DNA of 37,870 nt from CAZGYE01 sp964530165 (GCA_964530165.1 CAZGYE010000014.1:1-37870), one strand, 5' to 3'; shown: positions 6,666 through 16,336, numbered from the stretch's first letter. Notes: generated by a model from the sequence alone, not told the origin. A program made the numbers and translations.

Positions 6666-8543
6666 TCAGTTTGGTTTGTCGGGAATCGAAAATAGGAAGG
6701 TCGCCCCCTGACCGGGCGTCGACTCGACGTCGATCGACGCCCCCATCGTTTCCAGAATTCGCTTGACCAGGGCCAGACCCATACCAGTGCCGGGAACGTC
6801 GCGTCCGTGCAGCCGTTGGAACAGAGCGAAAATTCGCTCCTGGTCCTTGACGGGAATTCCGGGACCGTTGTCACGCACGAAGAACACCACCGCTTCGCCG
6901 TCGGAACCCTCTTGCGGTCTTTCCCAGCCGATTTCAATGCGGGCCTGCTCCATGCCCGCCGTAAACTTGACGGCATTGCCGACCAGATTGCTCAGGACCT
7001 GATATAGGCGTTTGCCGTTGCACCAAACGTCCGGAAGATCCGGCGAGATGACGAACTCCACCCGGCGGTCCCCCACGGAGACATGCATCTCGGCGACGAC
7101 CGCCTCGGCGATGCGGACGGTCTCGACGTGTTGGGGCACGGTGTCCATCCGCCCGACCCGCGACATCTCCAAGAGATCGTCGATGAGCTGTCCCATCCGC
7201 TTGGTCGAATCGTCGATGTGGGCCAGATAGGTCTCGGCCTTGTCGGAAAGGTCCGGTCCGAGCTCCTTCTTCAACAGACCGGCCAGCCCCAGCACGGAGA
7301 CCACCGGCGTCTTCAAGTCGTGGGAGACCGAATAAATGAACGCCTCGAGCTCTTCGTTGGCGCGGGAAAGGTCCTGGGCCCTGTGTTGGAGGTTCTCGTG
7401 GGCGGTGGACAGCTCGGCCCTTGTCGCACGAAGCCGGCCGACCATGTGGTTGAACGACGTCGCCAACTGCCCGATCTCGTCGGTTCCGCCCTTGACCATC
7501 TCCACGTCCATCCGGCCCTCGGCGACGGCGTTGGTCGCATCGACCAGGTCTCGCACGGGTTGCGTGAATCGGTTCACCGCGGGAAGGATGATCGCCACAC
7601 CGACGGCCACCACAACAACGACGGCAATCCACAGCAACCATCTGAGTTGCCGTGTCCTCGAGAAGATCTCGTCCAGATCTTGCTTGACCACCACTCCCCA
7701 ACCCGTCACTTCCAGAGGATGATAGGCAGCCACCACCTGCACGTCGCGATAATCGGTCGCATAGGTGGTTCCCGTCTGTCCGGACGTGGCGTGAATCATC
7801 GGCTTGGCCCGCTCGCCGCTGACCGGGACGGGGGCGATGTCGCTCAGGTTCGGGTCAAATCGCAACGGCGCGAGGAAATGGATCGCGTCGCCACGCCGGG
7901 CGCCCAGCACCGTCTCGCCGGTCCGTCCCAGGCCGGTATACTCGCCGGTGATCGCCAGCAGCCCCCCAGCATCGAACCGCATGATGGCCGCAGCCACTGC
8001 GTTGCCGTCGGCATCGAGGATCGGCGCCGAAACGATGACGTGAATGTGCCCTTCTTCCGGGACGATGTCGGAGACGTTCTCCTTGATCAAGCCCTCACGG
8101 AAACCGGCGGTTTCCGCCAGCGTGGTTCCCTCGCGCGCCGGCTCGCTCGAGACGAGCACTATTCCCCCGGCATCGACGATTTCGAAGTGCTCCAGGTCCG
8201 CTTCGGCGGCAATCTCTTGCTTCATGTAGCTGTGCAGAGCGTGCTTGTGCGACTGGACCTCATCCCCTTCCTGTGTCAGCAAGGTGAGCACGTCGGCGGC
8301 GAACGTGGGCCGGAAGAACGCGCGCCGTATTCTCAGGTAGTCGTTGAGCTTGTCCTGCACGGCTTCCCGTTTGGTCGTCGCCAGCGCTTCCAAGCTGCTC
8401 AGGGCCGAGTCTTCCAATAAGCTTTCCGTCACCCAGTAAGTGGTCAGCCCAAACACCGCGGTCATCGACAGCAGCATGATGATCAACATCCCAGTCAAGC
8501 GGGTGCTCAGCGTTTTGGGCCAAAGCTGCCTCATGGTTTCCAA
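6666..8543 (-). CDS. Membrane sensor histidine kinase (Cache-type sensor, HAMP, HisKA, HATPase)
   Basis: A 625-aa kinase, cognate to the receiver protein encoded next. A first membrane helix (16-38) and a second (about 300-322) enclose a roughly 260-residue periplasmic sensor with Cache-like features (HFEIVDAGGIVLVSSEPARE; VISAP-like and GRTGETVLGARRGD segments; YHPLEVTGWGVVVKQDLDEI just before the second helix). A HAMP linker (about 323-375, ending DEIGQLATSFNHMVGRL) leads through a coiled coil to the H-box IYSVSHDLKTP with His408. Then come the N-box NLVGNAVKF, G1 DNGPGIP and G2 GTGMGLALVK. The domain order is that of phytochrome-like kinases paired with Rcp1-type receivers, but the sensor here is extracytoplasmic. 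The ligand is unknown. Two in-frame ATGs (8543, 8534) are possible starts. Confidence 0.93.
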   Translation of the reverse strand: METMRQLWPKTLSTRLTGMLIIMLLSMTAVFGLTTYWVTESLLEDSALSSLEALATTKREAVQDKLNDYLRIRRAFFRPTFAADVLTLLTQEGDEVQSHKHALHSYMKQEIAAEADLEHFEIVDAGGIVLVSSEPAREGTTLAETAGFREGLIKENVSDIVPEEGHIHVIVSAPILDADGNAVAAAIMRFDAGGLLAITGEYTGLGRTGETVLGARRGDAIHFLAPLRFDPNLSDIAPVPVSGERAKPMIHATSGQTGTTYATDYRDVQVVAAYHPLEVTGWGVVVKQDLDEIFSRTRQLRWLLWIAVVVVVAVGVAIILPAVNRFTQPVRDLVDATNAVAEGRMDVEMVKGGTDEIGQLATSFNHMVGRLRATRAELSTAHENLQHRAQDLSRANEELEAFIYSVSHDLKTPVVSVLGLAGLLKKELGPDLSDKAETYLAHIDDSTKRMGQLIDDLLEMSRVGRMDTVPQHVETVRIAEAVVAEMHVSVGDRRVEFVISPDLPDVWCNGKRLYQVLSNLVGNAVKFTAGMEQARIEIGWERPQEGSDGEAVVFFVRDNGPGIPVKDQERIFALFQRLHGRDVPGTGMGLALVKRILETMGASIDVESTPGQGATFLFSIPDKPN

Positions 8544-8696
8544 CCCAGCCGCGGCGAATTGGATCGACCGGCGTCTCCGTATCTTTGGCTAATTAGGCTA
8601 ACGCGTGGCATCCCGCCTGACAAGACAAATGCACCGGTGAGAGGCGCCTTCTATTTCTTGCGATCAGTCAGATTCAACCAGAAACGCTCTCATTCG

Positions 8697-11570
8697 TCAC
8701 ATCCCATCTGCCGTGCGTAGAAAATCGACCGGGCGGCCTTTGAGTCGTCCTTCCCAACCGCGCGGGCGTTTCGCTGGTGGAGCAGCGACTGCCGGCCAGT
8801 CAGCCTCGCGCACCACTCGGCGCAGCACCTCGTCGTAGGCCAAGCCGGGATCACCAAACCGCTCCATCCAGCTCCGAGTGAGTTTGTGCAACTTGTCACG
8901 CACCGCCTGGTGCGCCGATGAGTCGAACAGGTTCTTCATCTCCCACGGGTCTTGGCGCCGGTCGTACAGACAATTGTACGTAAAGAGCGGCTTCTTCCCT
9001 GAACCGTTGGGCTGCGGGTTTGTCGCAAATGAGTACGTGTAACGGTGTGTGTAGACGCCACGCCAATTCCTGGGCAGGTAGAATAGCGGCACGGAATCGA
9101 CCGCGTCGTCGCAACCGGCTCGGATGGCCTGGGCGAGGTTCTGACCCTGGCACGTGTCGGGTACAGGCAAATCGAGTAGTCCCAGCATGGTAGGCATCAG
9201 GTCCAGCGTCCCGATCAGCAGGTCACTGACGCGCGGTTTCAGCCAGCCCGGGTGGCGTATCAGCAGCGGGACACGGCAAGACCCGTGTTCCGGCCGGCCC
9301 TTGTTGTTTGGCCAGCCATAGGACATCAGCAGGTCCCCATGATCAGCCGTGAATACGACGAGCGTGTTGTCCACCAATCCTTTGTCCTCCAGTTCTTTCA
9401 TCAACCAGCCGAAGGCTCGGTCAAGGCTGGTGATCATGGCCATGTGCCCTTGATACATCTGGCGAATGCGGGGCGAGTCCTCGACGGTCGGTCGCAGGTG
9501 GATCTTGGCCGGGTCGTAGAGTGCCAGGCAGTCCTCGGGGGCCGCGTAGCCCGCATGGGCGCGGCCCCAGTTGTGCGGCGGATGCCACGACAGGAATAAA
9601 GCAAACGGCTTGCCCGCGTGCTGCTCGACAAAGTGCATCGCCTGCCGTGTTTGGGCGTAAGGTTCCCAGTCGCCGTAGAGTCGTTTCTGGCCGTCGGCGT
9701 CCCAGTAGTAAGCCCGTTTGGCGTCGAACGCCAGCGTGCAATTGTTGGTCAGGAACTCGTGGTCGAACCCGTAGCGATAAGGACCGGGTGGGACCGGCCG
9801 GCGGCGGTCGCCGCCATACAAGTGCCACTTGCCGAAGTATCCCATGCGGTAGCCGGCATCGCGCAGCACTTCGCCAAGATACTTCCCGCCTCCCGGAAGG
9901 ATGCGCAGGTCGTTCTGCATCGCTCCACAATACAGCGGATGCTGGCCGCTCATCAGAATCCCGCGATAGGGTGTGCAGACGGGGGAGTTGGAAATGCAGT
10001 GATGGAAACGGACACCCTGCGCCGCGAAGCGGTCAAGATTGGGCGTGCTGATGTCCCGGTTGCCGTAGCAGCCGAGCATATCGGACGAGTGCTGGTCGCT
10101 GAGCACGACCACGAGGTTCAGCCGCCGCGTGCCGGCCGCAGACGTCTCGGCCCGGTGTGCCGGTTCGAAACACTTTATCAACTCGTCCGCGAACAATGCG
10201 TGTCCCCGATCGTCCGGGTGGTTGTAGTGGTTGTGGAGCAGCGTGAGGTACGGGATGCCTTCTTTCCACAGGTGTTCCCAGCGCGCTGAGGCATCGGCCA
10301 GGGCGATGTTATGGTCGGCGGCGAATTGGCGTAGAAACGCTACGTACGGTCGTTTGTCGCGCATCCGCAAGTCCTGCGACCGCATCAGCCTCATGTGCCC
10401 GAAGTGGGGCGTGATCAGGATCAGCTCGGCGCCGACGGCCTCTAAATGCTGCAAGACAGTAGTATATACGGACGTCCATTTATTGGGACGCAGAGACGTG
10501 TCGTTGATGAATTCCACCGTCACCAAGTCCGGTTTCGCATCCAGCACGCGCTGGAAGTTGAGCCCTGGTTTCGAAGGTTTCCCTGCCATCCCGCCCAGCC
10601 ACTGGACCGACCGCGTGCCACCGATGCTGATGTTTTCGTGCTCAATTGTGGCTTGCGGGAACCGGGCCTTGAGCCGCCGAATGAAGACCTCAACGTAGCT
10701 GTTCGCCGGGCGGGACGCATCGCCGCCGACGGTGACCGAATCGCCCCAGCAGACGATTTTCACTTTCTCGCCCGCTTGCAGCTTTTGCAGCACTTTCGGG
10801 ATGCGCCCCGGCGTGGTCTGCGTGACCGCCTGCTCCGGCTTATCTCGCAGCGGGAAAAGATGCTCCGGCAACACCCGTGTGGCACCGAACGGTCGGTAGA
10901 CGTTCAGGACAGGAACACAATCGGCGGGCAGGTCGGGTGGCAACGGTGCAGAAACGGTCGGCGTGCCTTCATACAGGTGTGCCGTGCCGGGCGCGTCCAC
11001 GCCGATCGAGTCGATCCGCTGCAGGCGGTACCGGTAGGAAGCGTACACGGTGTCGTTAGGTGTGAACTCCGTCTGCGGCCCGATGCCCAACAAGGCGTGG
11101 GGTGCCGAGACCAGGTAGTCGCGCCCCTTGACGAGTGGGGAACCACCCGGCATGCGCGCGACGACCAACGACGACTCGATAAAAGATCCCAGCGCATTGA
11201 TCCGCCCGGCTCGCGGTCCCGCCAGTTTTGTTCCCACAAAGAAACCGGCGGGCTTTCGGTGCGACAGCCGCAGCGGCTCGTCCTTGACCGCGACAATTTC
11301 GGCGCCCCGAATTTGAAAACTGGCCGGCTCGCGCACCTCAACCCGTCGATCCAGCACGCAATAAACGCCCCCTTTGAGATGCACCCGGTTGCCTTCACAC
11401 GTGACGCCGTCCATGAGTGGTTTGGAAGCCGGCTCCGCACAGACGGCATCCGTCAAGACGGGCGCCACGAGGACGCTCAGCAGCATCCAAGACAAAGCGA
11501 TCGTGCGAACCTGTTGCATGGCACTAGTGCTGGACTGCGGCGCTGACTTGTTGCATAGGGCGAGCAGCAT
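8697..11570 (-). CDS. Exported SGNH-hydrolase/sulfatase fusion protein
   Basis: A 957-aa two-enzyme protein. The N-terminal part, after a beta-rich region of about 220 residues, is an SGNH/GDSL esterase: block I CWGDSVTVGG with Ser278, a glycine block IGGTRS, the Asn block FINDTS, and the Asp/His pair in HPDDRGH before the domain boundary near residue 478. The C-terminal part is a type I sulfatase: LNLVVVLSDQHSSDMLGCYG, the formylglycine site CTPYRG with Cys532, GYFGKWHLYGGD, and the metal site FTADHGD. It probably removes an acyl (such as acetyl) group and a sulfate from the same sugar. Start: ATG at 11570 has AGGAG seven bases upstream; a GTG at 11600 and an ATG at 11519 (giving the neatest signal peptide, MQQVRTIALSWMLLSVLVA) are alternatives. 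It is last in the hydrolase cluster. Confidence 0.9.
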   Translation of the reverse strand: MLLALCNKSAPQSSTSAMQQVRTIALSWMLLSVLVAPVLTDAVCAEPASKPLMDGVTCEGNRVHLKGGVYCVLDRRVEVREPASFQIRGAEIVAVKDEPLRLSHRKPAGFFVGTKLAGPRAGRINALGSFIESSLVVARMPGGSPLVKGRDYLVSAPHALLGIGPQTEFTPNDTVYASYRYRLQRIDSIGVDAPGTAHLYEGTPTVSAPLPPDLPADCVPVLNVYRPFGATRVLPEHLFPLRDKPEQAVTQTTPGRIPKVLQKLQAGEKVKIVCWGDSVTVGGDASRPANSYVEVFIRRLKARFPQATIEHENISIGGTRSVQWLGGMAGKPSKPGLNFQRVLDAKPDLVTVEFINDTSLRPNKWTSVYTTVLQHLEAVGAELILITPHFGHMRLMRSQDLRMRDKRPYVAFLRQFAADHNIALADASARWEHLWKEGIPYLTLLHNHYNHPDDRGHALFADELIKCFEPAHRAETSAAGTRRLNLVVVLSDQHSSDMLGCYGNRDISTPNLDRFAAQGVRFHHCISNSPVCTPYRGILMSGQHPLYCGAMQNDLRILPGGGKYLGEVLRDAGYRMGYFGKWHLYGGDRRRPVPPGPYRYGFDHEFLTNNCTLAFDAKRAYYWDADGQKRLYGDWEPYAQTRQAMHFVEQHAGKPFALFLSWHPPHNWGRAHAGYAAPEDCLALYDPAKIHLRPTVEDSPRIRQMYQGHMAMITSLDRAFGWLMKELEDKGLVDNTLVVFTADHGDLLMSYGWPNNKGRPEHGSCRVPLLIRHPGWLKPRVSDLLIGTLDLMPTMLGLLDLPVPDTCQGQNLAQAIRAGCDDAVDSVPLFYLPRNWRGVYTHRYTYSFATNPQPNGSGKKPLFTYNCLYDRRQDPWEMKNLFDSSAHQAVRDKLHKLTRSWMERFGDPGLAYDEVLRRVVREADWPAVAAPPAKRPRGWEGRLKGRPVDFLRTADGM

Positions 11571-11666
11571 GCAGATTCTCCTATGGATTTGTCGACTCAC
11601 GTCCGCGGAAGGTTCTTCAGGGTCCGAACGTAGTAGTTGAATTTCGCTTGGTGGTTGCTGCCATCG

Positions 11667-13022
11667 TCATTGCCCGTCCGAGTGGTTGAAACACGCTTGC
11701 AGCGCGCGGAGGACACCCGTCTTGAGGTCGTTTTCAATCTGCGGCGTGAAGACGGTTACCTGAGGCTCATAGCCGCCTTCGGCGAAGGCTTGCCGCGTGG
11801 GCAAATAGCCGAAGGTGCCGTTCGTATAGCCATAGTAAAACGTGTGTTTGAAGGGCGATCGTTCGCGCATCCAGAGAGCGATCTCGCAGAACAGTTCGCA
11901 CGGCGCGGACCAGATCATCAGGTCGTCGTTGATCTGGAGGAATGAGACGGGAAAGCGAACCAGCCTTTGTCCCACATCGCTCTGGCCACGGTAGTCGCTC
12001 AGTTCGGCCGGCCAGTTCAGTTTGCCGTGCATGGGCGACTCGATCATCAGTCGCTTGGGCACGCGTAAGGTGACATCGGCCGTCGTCGCGCGGATCGATC
12101 GGTTGGCTGCAATGATTGGATCGCCGAGCAAGTGCTCGAACTCGTGCAGACGTTCATTTCGCCGGACGTTGGTCTGGACGCTGTAAATCGGAGCGACATT
12201 TCCCGCAGCGCCTTGGATGAACATCAGGGGCGCGCGAAGCTTGCCTTCGACGTACTCGGCCACCACGCCCGGTGCGTCGCCGCTGATCAGCGTGTTGCCC
12301 TGCCGAGTCCTCCCGTTGTATCCGAGCACCGTCCCATGGATCGGATAGTTGGCAATGAACGCGATGGGCGAGCGGTCGGGCCGTTCCAACCGAATGAGGT
12401 TAATGGTTTGATCCACCGGTCCGTCCGGATTCCGTCCCAGCTTGATACGTCCGTTGGGCATCCGTTGCCGGCGATTGATGTTCGCCTGGGACTGCCCCAT
12501 ACCGACGCCCAGCCGGGCCGGTTCCAACTTCGCCAGGGCCTGCTCGACCGCCTGCAGCAGCTTCTGCTCGAAAAGTGCCGCGTATTGAGTGTTGTCGCCG
12601 GGCCAGTTACTCTTCGAGCGGAACATGGTGCGTACGCGCATGCAAGGCAGCGCCGGCGCGGCGTGCGTATGCGTGACGGACCACCACACATACCGCCGCT
12701 CAATTCCCGTCCGTGCCTTGATTTTGCGGCACATCTGATCGTAATACGGCGCGCTGACACCACCGGTGTCGGACGAGATCAGCAGAAACCGCGTGTGGCC
12801 ATCATCCAACGCGACGACCCGGTGATACAGATGATCGAGCACGCCCGTGGCGCGGCGAGGGCTGAAATTGATCAACCACGGGAAATCCTCCGGCGTCATG
12901 TCCACTTTGGCACAGGCGGCGCGAAACCCAACCGTCTCTGCCCTCAGCAGTCTGGCTTCGCCCGCCATCGCAACACAGATCACGCTCCCAAGGCACAGGA
13001 GTGTTCGATGAACAAATCTCAT
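11667..13022 (-). CDS. Neutral/alkaline ceramidase-like protein A (nucleophile Ser replaced by Ala)
   Basis: A 451-aa exported protein of the neutral ceramidase (non-lysosomal) N-terminal domain family. The start at 13022 has AAGGAATTC as ribosome site and gives a clean signal peptide MRFVHRTLLCLGSVICVAMA; an upstream ATG at 13046 overlaps the previous stop. Zn-site features are kept: THTHAAP with His118/His120, the histidine in NYPIHGTVLG, the Glu in APCELFCEI and the Tyr in YTNGTFGYLP. In true ceramidases a Ser in the GDVSP segment is the nucleophile; here that segment reads GNVAP, with Ala277. The protein is therefore probably not a classical amidase. It lies between two sulfatase genes, 24 bases after the one upstream. 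Confidence 0.85.
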   Translation of the reverse strand: MRFVHRTLLCLGSVICVAMAGEARLLRAETVGFRAACAKVDMTPEDFPWLINFSPRRATGVLDHLYHRVVALDDGHTRFLLISSDTGGVSAPYYDQMCRKIKARTGIERRYVWWSVTHTHAAPALPCMRVRTMFRSKSNWPGDNTQYAALFEQKLLQAVEQALAKLEPARLGVGMGQSQANINRRQRMPNGRIKLGRNPDGPVDQTINLIRLERPDRSPIAFIANYPIHGTVLGYNGRTRQGNTLISGDAPGVVAEYVEGKLRAPLMFIQGAAGNVAPIYSVQTNVRRNERLHEFEHLLGDPIIAANRSIRATTADVTLRVPKRLMIESPMHGKLNWPAELSDYRGQSDVGQRLVRFPVSFLQINDDLMIWSAPCELFCEIALWMRERSPFKHTFYYGYTNGTFGYLPTRQAFAEGGYEPQVTVFTPQIENDLKTGVLRALQACFNHSDGQ

Positions 13023-13046
13023 GCTGAATTCCTTTGATTGGTTCAT

Positions 13047-14282
13047 CTACGGGACACGGGGAGCAATTGGTCCGCGGGCGAGCAGAGTTGTCATCTCCTT
13101 GACCACCGCAGCGTGGCGGGGATTGCCGATCAGGTTATGCATTTCATGCGGGTCATTGTTGTGGTCAAAAAGCATCGCACCCCGGCGGCCCGCGTCCCAC
13201 TCGGTGTAACGCCAGCGCAGGGTGCGCACGCTGCGTCCTTCGAGCGTCTCAGGCCCGTCAAGCCCGCATAAATCCACCAACGTCGGGTACATATCCAGAT
13301 ACTGCACCACGCGCGGCGACACCCGGCCCGCGGTTTCCTTCTTCCGCGGGTCCACGATGATCAACGGTCCGTGGGCCGAGACCTCGAATGTCGTTCCTTT
13401 GGCCCACATGCCTTTCTCGCTCAGATGCCAGCCGTGGTCTCCCCAGAACACGATGATGGTGCTCTCGCTCAGAGTCAGGTTTTCCAATTCGTCGAGCACC
13501 CGGCCGAGTTGCGCATCCATGCAGCTGGCGCAGGCATAGTAGGCTCGAATCGCCTCTCGGGCCTCGGTTTTGGAGAAGGATCGGCCGGCAAACAGGTCGA
13601 GGTTCGCTCGCCATTCATCGTGTGGGATATCGTGCGCAAGTGTCGGCTCGTTGGCAAAGTCGGGTGGCAGGGGCATCTTGCCGGGATCATACAAGTCGAA
13701 GAATTGCTTCGGCGCCGTCAGGGGGACATGGGGCAGGCGAAAGCCCACTGCCAAGAAAAACGGCCGATCGCCCGACTTGAATTCTCGCAGGCTGGCAATC
13801 GCCCGGTCCGCAGTGGGCGCATCCCGGCCACGATCACCTGGCTTGAGCGGGCCGTAAACGTTGGCCCACGCGTAACGTTCCGGATTCGCAATCTTGCGAT
13901 GACGTTCAAAACAGTGTTGCAGCGTCTCGACACGGCTATCCAGCACAAGAAGCGTGTTGTTGTCCAGGACCCCGGTGGTGGTTGGATAACGTCCCGATAG
14001 CACCGAGCAGCGCGTCGGGTTGCAGAGCGGGAACTGGCAGTAAGCGCGCTCGAACCGCACGCCCTGGGATGCCAGCCGGTCGATGTGGGGCGTCTTGGCA
14101 ATAGGATCCCCGTAGCAGCCGATGCGGCAGTTCAAGTCGTCTGAGATGACAAACAGTACGTTCGGCTTGTGCCGACCAGACGCTGGTGTGCGTTGCGCCG
14201 TCGCTGCCGTGACCGAACTTGTGGAGGCAACCGCCGTCGCGATCAAAACCAAGGCGACCACGACCGTTTTCTGTTGTCTCAT
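13047..14282 (-). CDS. Sulfatase, iduronate-2-sulfatase-like, lacking the G-K-x-x-H segment
   Basis: A 411-aa exported type I sulfatase. The signal peptide is MRQQKTVVVALVLIATAVA; the metal site starts NVLFVISDDLNCRIGCYGD; the formylglycine motif is CNPTRCSVLSG; the second metal site is IIVFWGDHGWHLSEKGMWAK. It resembles iduronate-2-sulfatase-type enzymes of planctomycetes (RLPHVPLTAPKQFFDLYD). It is short: after VETLQHCFERHR, where the family normally has a segment with GY-F-T-A-x-x-G-K-I-x-H, the sequence passes straight to KIANPERYAWANVYGP. The conserved Lys and His of that motif, which contact the sulfate, are missing. This looks like an in-frame deletion of roughly 50-60 residues relative to relatives recalled from memory. 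Its stop is followed directly by ceramidase-like A. Confidence 0.9.
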   Translation of the reverse strand: MRQQKTVVVALVLIATAVASTSSVTAATAQRTPASGRHKPNVLFVISDDLNCRIGCYGDPIAKTPHIDRLASQGVRFERAYCQFPLCNPTRCSVLSGRYPTTTGVLDNNTLLVLDSRVETLQHCFERHRKIANPERYAWANVYGPLKPGDRGRDAPTADRAIASLREFKSGDRPFFLAVGFRLPHVPLTAPKQFFDLYDPGKMPLPPDFANEPTLAHDIPHDEWRANLDLFAGRSFSKTEAREAIRAYYACASCMDAQLGRVLDELENLTLSESTIIVFWGDHGWHLSEKGMWAKGTTFEVSAHGPLIIVDPRKKETAGRVSPRVVQYLDMYPTLVDLCGLDGPETLEGRSVRTLRWRYTEWDAGRRGAMLFDHNNDPHEMHNLIGNPRHAAVVKEMTTLLARGPIAPRVP

Positions 14283-14293
14283 CGGGATGCCTT

Positions 14294-16336
14294 TCAGCGT
14301 TGATTTTCACACAGGGATGTGGACCCCAATGTTTGGACAAACAAGGGGCTTGAATAGGGTGTACGGGAGCGACCCGCGAGACCCTCCAAAGGTCTCGCGC
14401 GGCCGCGCACCACGCCGGGTTGCGGTGGATGACCTCCCGGGGTGGCGCGCCTTCCCCCGCTGCGCGATACGTGCTTGCGTTCTTGCGCAGTCGAACGGGC
14501 CGGCCGCTCGAGCCGCACCGACCTCAAGGCCAGCGGGGCGGCGGGGTTCTGCAGCGAAAACCGGAAATCGGCGCCGTCGTTCTGTCGGCCGCGGAAGAGC
14601 GCACCGCGCACTGTGAACGAAGCGGATTTCCACCGGCCCGAACCTCCGAGCACGACCGGCGCGGCCACCGTGTACGGTCCGGACGTTCCGTCGTATTCGA
14701 GCACCAGGTGGGAGCCGGCCGTCCCGTCAAAGTAGTCGATCGCGATGGTGACGTTCCCGGTTGCATCCCGTCGGGGGAACGTTTCGCCAAGGCGGAAGTA
14801 GGCGTACTTGCTGCGCCGGCCCGGGTCGGTCTCGAAACACGGGCGTCCCCCGCGATGCTGCTGCCGGAGCGCGCCGTCGGGTTTGTGGGGGCGGATGCGG
14901 AACAGGCCGGCTTCGATGACTTCATCGCCCAATTCCGCCGACCAGCGGTGGGGCGGTCCGAATTCAAAGGCAGGCCCCGGCCAGCGGTGGGATTGTTGGT
15001 CGATACACACAATGCGAACCAGGTTCAGCGTCCTCAGACGGAAGAGAAGTGGCCCCGTCCTGAGGCGATCGCCGTCTACGGCAACGCGAACTGGCGACCA
15101 GGTTCGACCGCCGTCCTCGCTTCGCTCGCAGAGGATTCGACCGGCCGCTCCAACGTGCTCAACCTGTGCGGTGAGTACGTATCCCGCCTCGGATTCGTTC
15201 AGCTTTGCTTGCCGGACATAGGACCGTGGAAGTAACGGCGTCGACAATTCGGCCAACTGCCGCAGGTTGAACCGACACAGGCCGGGCATTTGATCAAGAC
15301 GAGCGCCGGGGCGATGTTCTTGCTCGCGCTGGAGCGTGATGGTGTACGCCAGATGCTCGAAATGCTGTCCCTGTCTCAAGGCCCGCTCGGCCGCCATGCG
15401 CATCACGTCGGGATGGAACATCGATCGCATGTCGCCGTCGTCGGAAAGGATGACCGGCTTGTTCAGCGCCTCACTTTGGCCCAAGGCAACTGTGACATCC
15501 CGATCGCGACTGGCCGTGTGCATCGAGAAGATGTCGATCTGCTCGTCGTCGTAGGCGCCCGTCGAAGAGATAACTTGGCTGCCCCGCCGGTTCTTCAAGT
15601 TCTTGCGCAACTGGCGCGCGACCCATCCATGCCATTCCGTCAGCGGCCCAAGCTGCGGGTACGGCTCGTTGATGATCTCGTAGATCACGTTGCCCCGGTC
15701 GCCGATGGTTTGCACCACTTTCCGAATGAAGGCGGCATTGATCTCGGCGATCGGCCCGGTCACGTGGCAAAATGGCGGATATCCGTTTTGGCTCCCTTTG
15801 AGCACGCCGTTCACATTTCGATCGCGGTTGTAGGGGTTGTTCAACCAGGCGCGTCGGTCTGAGACGGACAGCCCGCAGCGGTCGAACAGGCAGATCTGGC
15901 AGATGATCCCCAACTCCTCGGCCCGCCTTACGATTCGACGGAGTCGTAGAAAGTATTCGTCATTGAATTGGCGCAAATCAGACTTGTCGCCAATCTTCGC
16001 AAACGGCAACAGGTTGGGGCCTGGTTCCGCAGGCCACGGCAGAATGAGAAAGAACCGGGTGAAATTGATGTTGTGGGCGGCCAGCGTCTCCAGAAATGAC
16101 TCGGCCGCAAACTGCCGGTCTCCCAGCAGACCGTAATACGAACAGCCGACCAGATGGATCGGCTCGTCGTTCCAGGTCAAGGATCGCCCCTCGCGCTTCA
16201 ACCCGGCGGCAGCGGCCGTTTGGGCGCCAACACTTGGCAGGTCGCAACAACCGACCAACACCACGACGATGCCCATACCCATGAACTTGGCAGTTCGTGC
16301 CTGTCTGCGGTCAAGTCGGCGACGTCGATGGTTCAT
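14294..16336 (-). CDS. Exported clan-A-like glycoside hydrolase with C-terminal beta domain
   Basis: A 680-aa protein. The N-terminus has a hydrophobic stretch ending VVVLVGCCDLPSVGAQ, where VGC could serve as a lipobox. Residues about 45-400 form a cellulase-like TIM barrel: LVGCSYYGLLGDRQFAAESF, NFTRFFLILPW, FDRCGLS and VIYEIINEPYPQLG, with Glu224 as the expected acid/base. At the position of the second catalytic Glu the sequence reads KPVILSDDGDM (about residue 297), so Asp replaces Glu or the nucleophile lies elsewhere. About 410-620 is beta-rich and includes an F-R-x-R-x-N-x-V segment and a carbohydrate-binding-like stretch. The last 60 residues are Arg/Pro-rich and unlike the rest, suggesting a late frameshift or decay. 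It starts within the same transcription unit as ceramidase-like B and ends 12 bases before the sulfatase. Confidence 0.8.
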   Translation of the reverse strand: MNHRRRRLDRRQARTAKFMGMGIVVVLVGCCDLPSVGAQTAAAAGLKREGRSLTWNDEPIHLVGCSYYGLLGDRQFAAESFLETLAAHNINFTRFFLILPWPAEPGPNLLPFAKIGDKSDLRQFNDEYFLRLRRIVRRAEELGIICQICLFDRCGLSVSDRRAWLNNPYNRDRNVNGVLKGSQNGYPPFCHVTGPIAEINAAFIRKVVQTIGDRGNVIYEIINEPYPQLGPLTEWHGWVARQLRKNLKNRRGSQVISSTGAYDDEQIDIFSMHTASRDRDVTVALGQSEALNKPVILSDDGDMRSMFHPDVMRMAAERALRQGQHFEHLAYTITLQREQEHRPGARLDQMPGLCRFNLRQLAELSTPLLPRSYVRQAKLNESEAGYVLTAQVEHVGAAGRILCERSEDGGRTWSPVRVAVDGDRLRTGPLLFRLRTLNLVRIVCIDQQSHRWPGPAFEFGPPHRWSAELGDEVIEAGLFRIRPHKPDGALRQQHRGGRPCFETDPGRRSKYAYFRLGETFPRRDATGNVTIAIDYFDGTAGSHLVLEYDGTSGPYTVAAPVVLGGSGRWKSASFTVRGALFRGRQNDGADFRFSLQNPAAPLALRSVRLERPARSTAQERKHVSRSGGRRATPGGHPPQPGVVRGRARPLEGLAGRSRTPYSSPLFVQTLGSTSLCENQR

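Noticed and set aside
7083..8420. A 445-codon plus-strand frame opposite the kinase
   Set aside because: Antisense shadow: the kinase on the other strand has complete H, N and G boxes.
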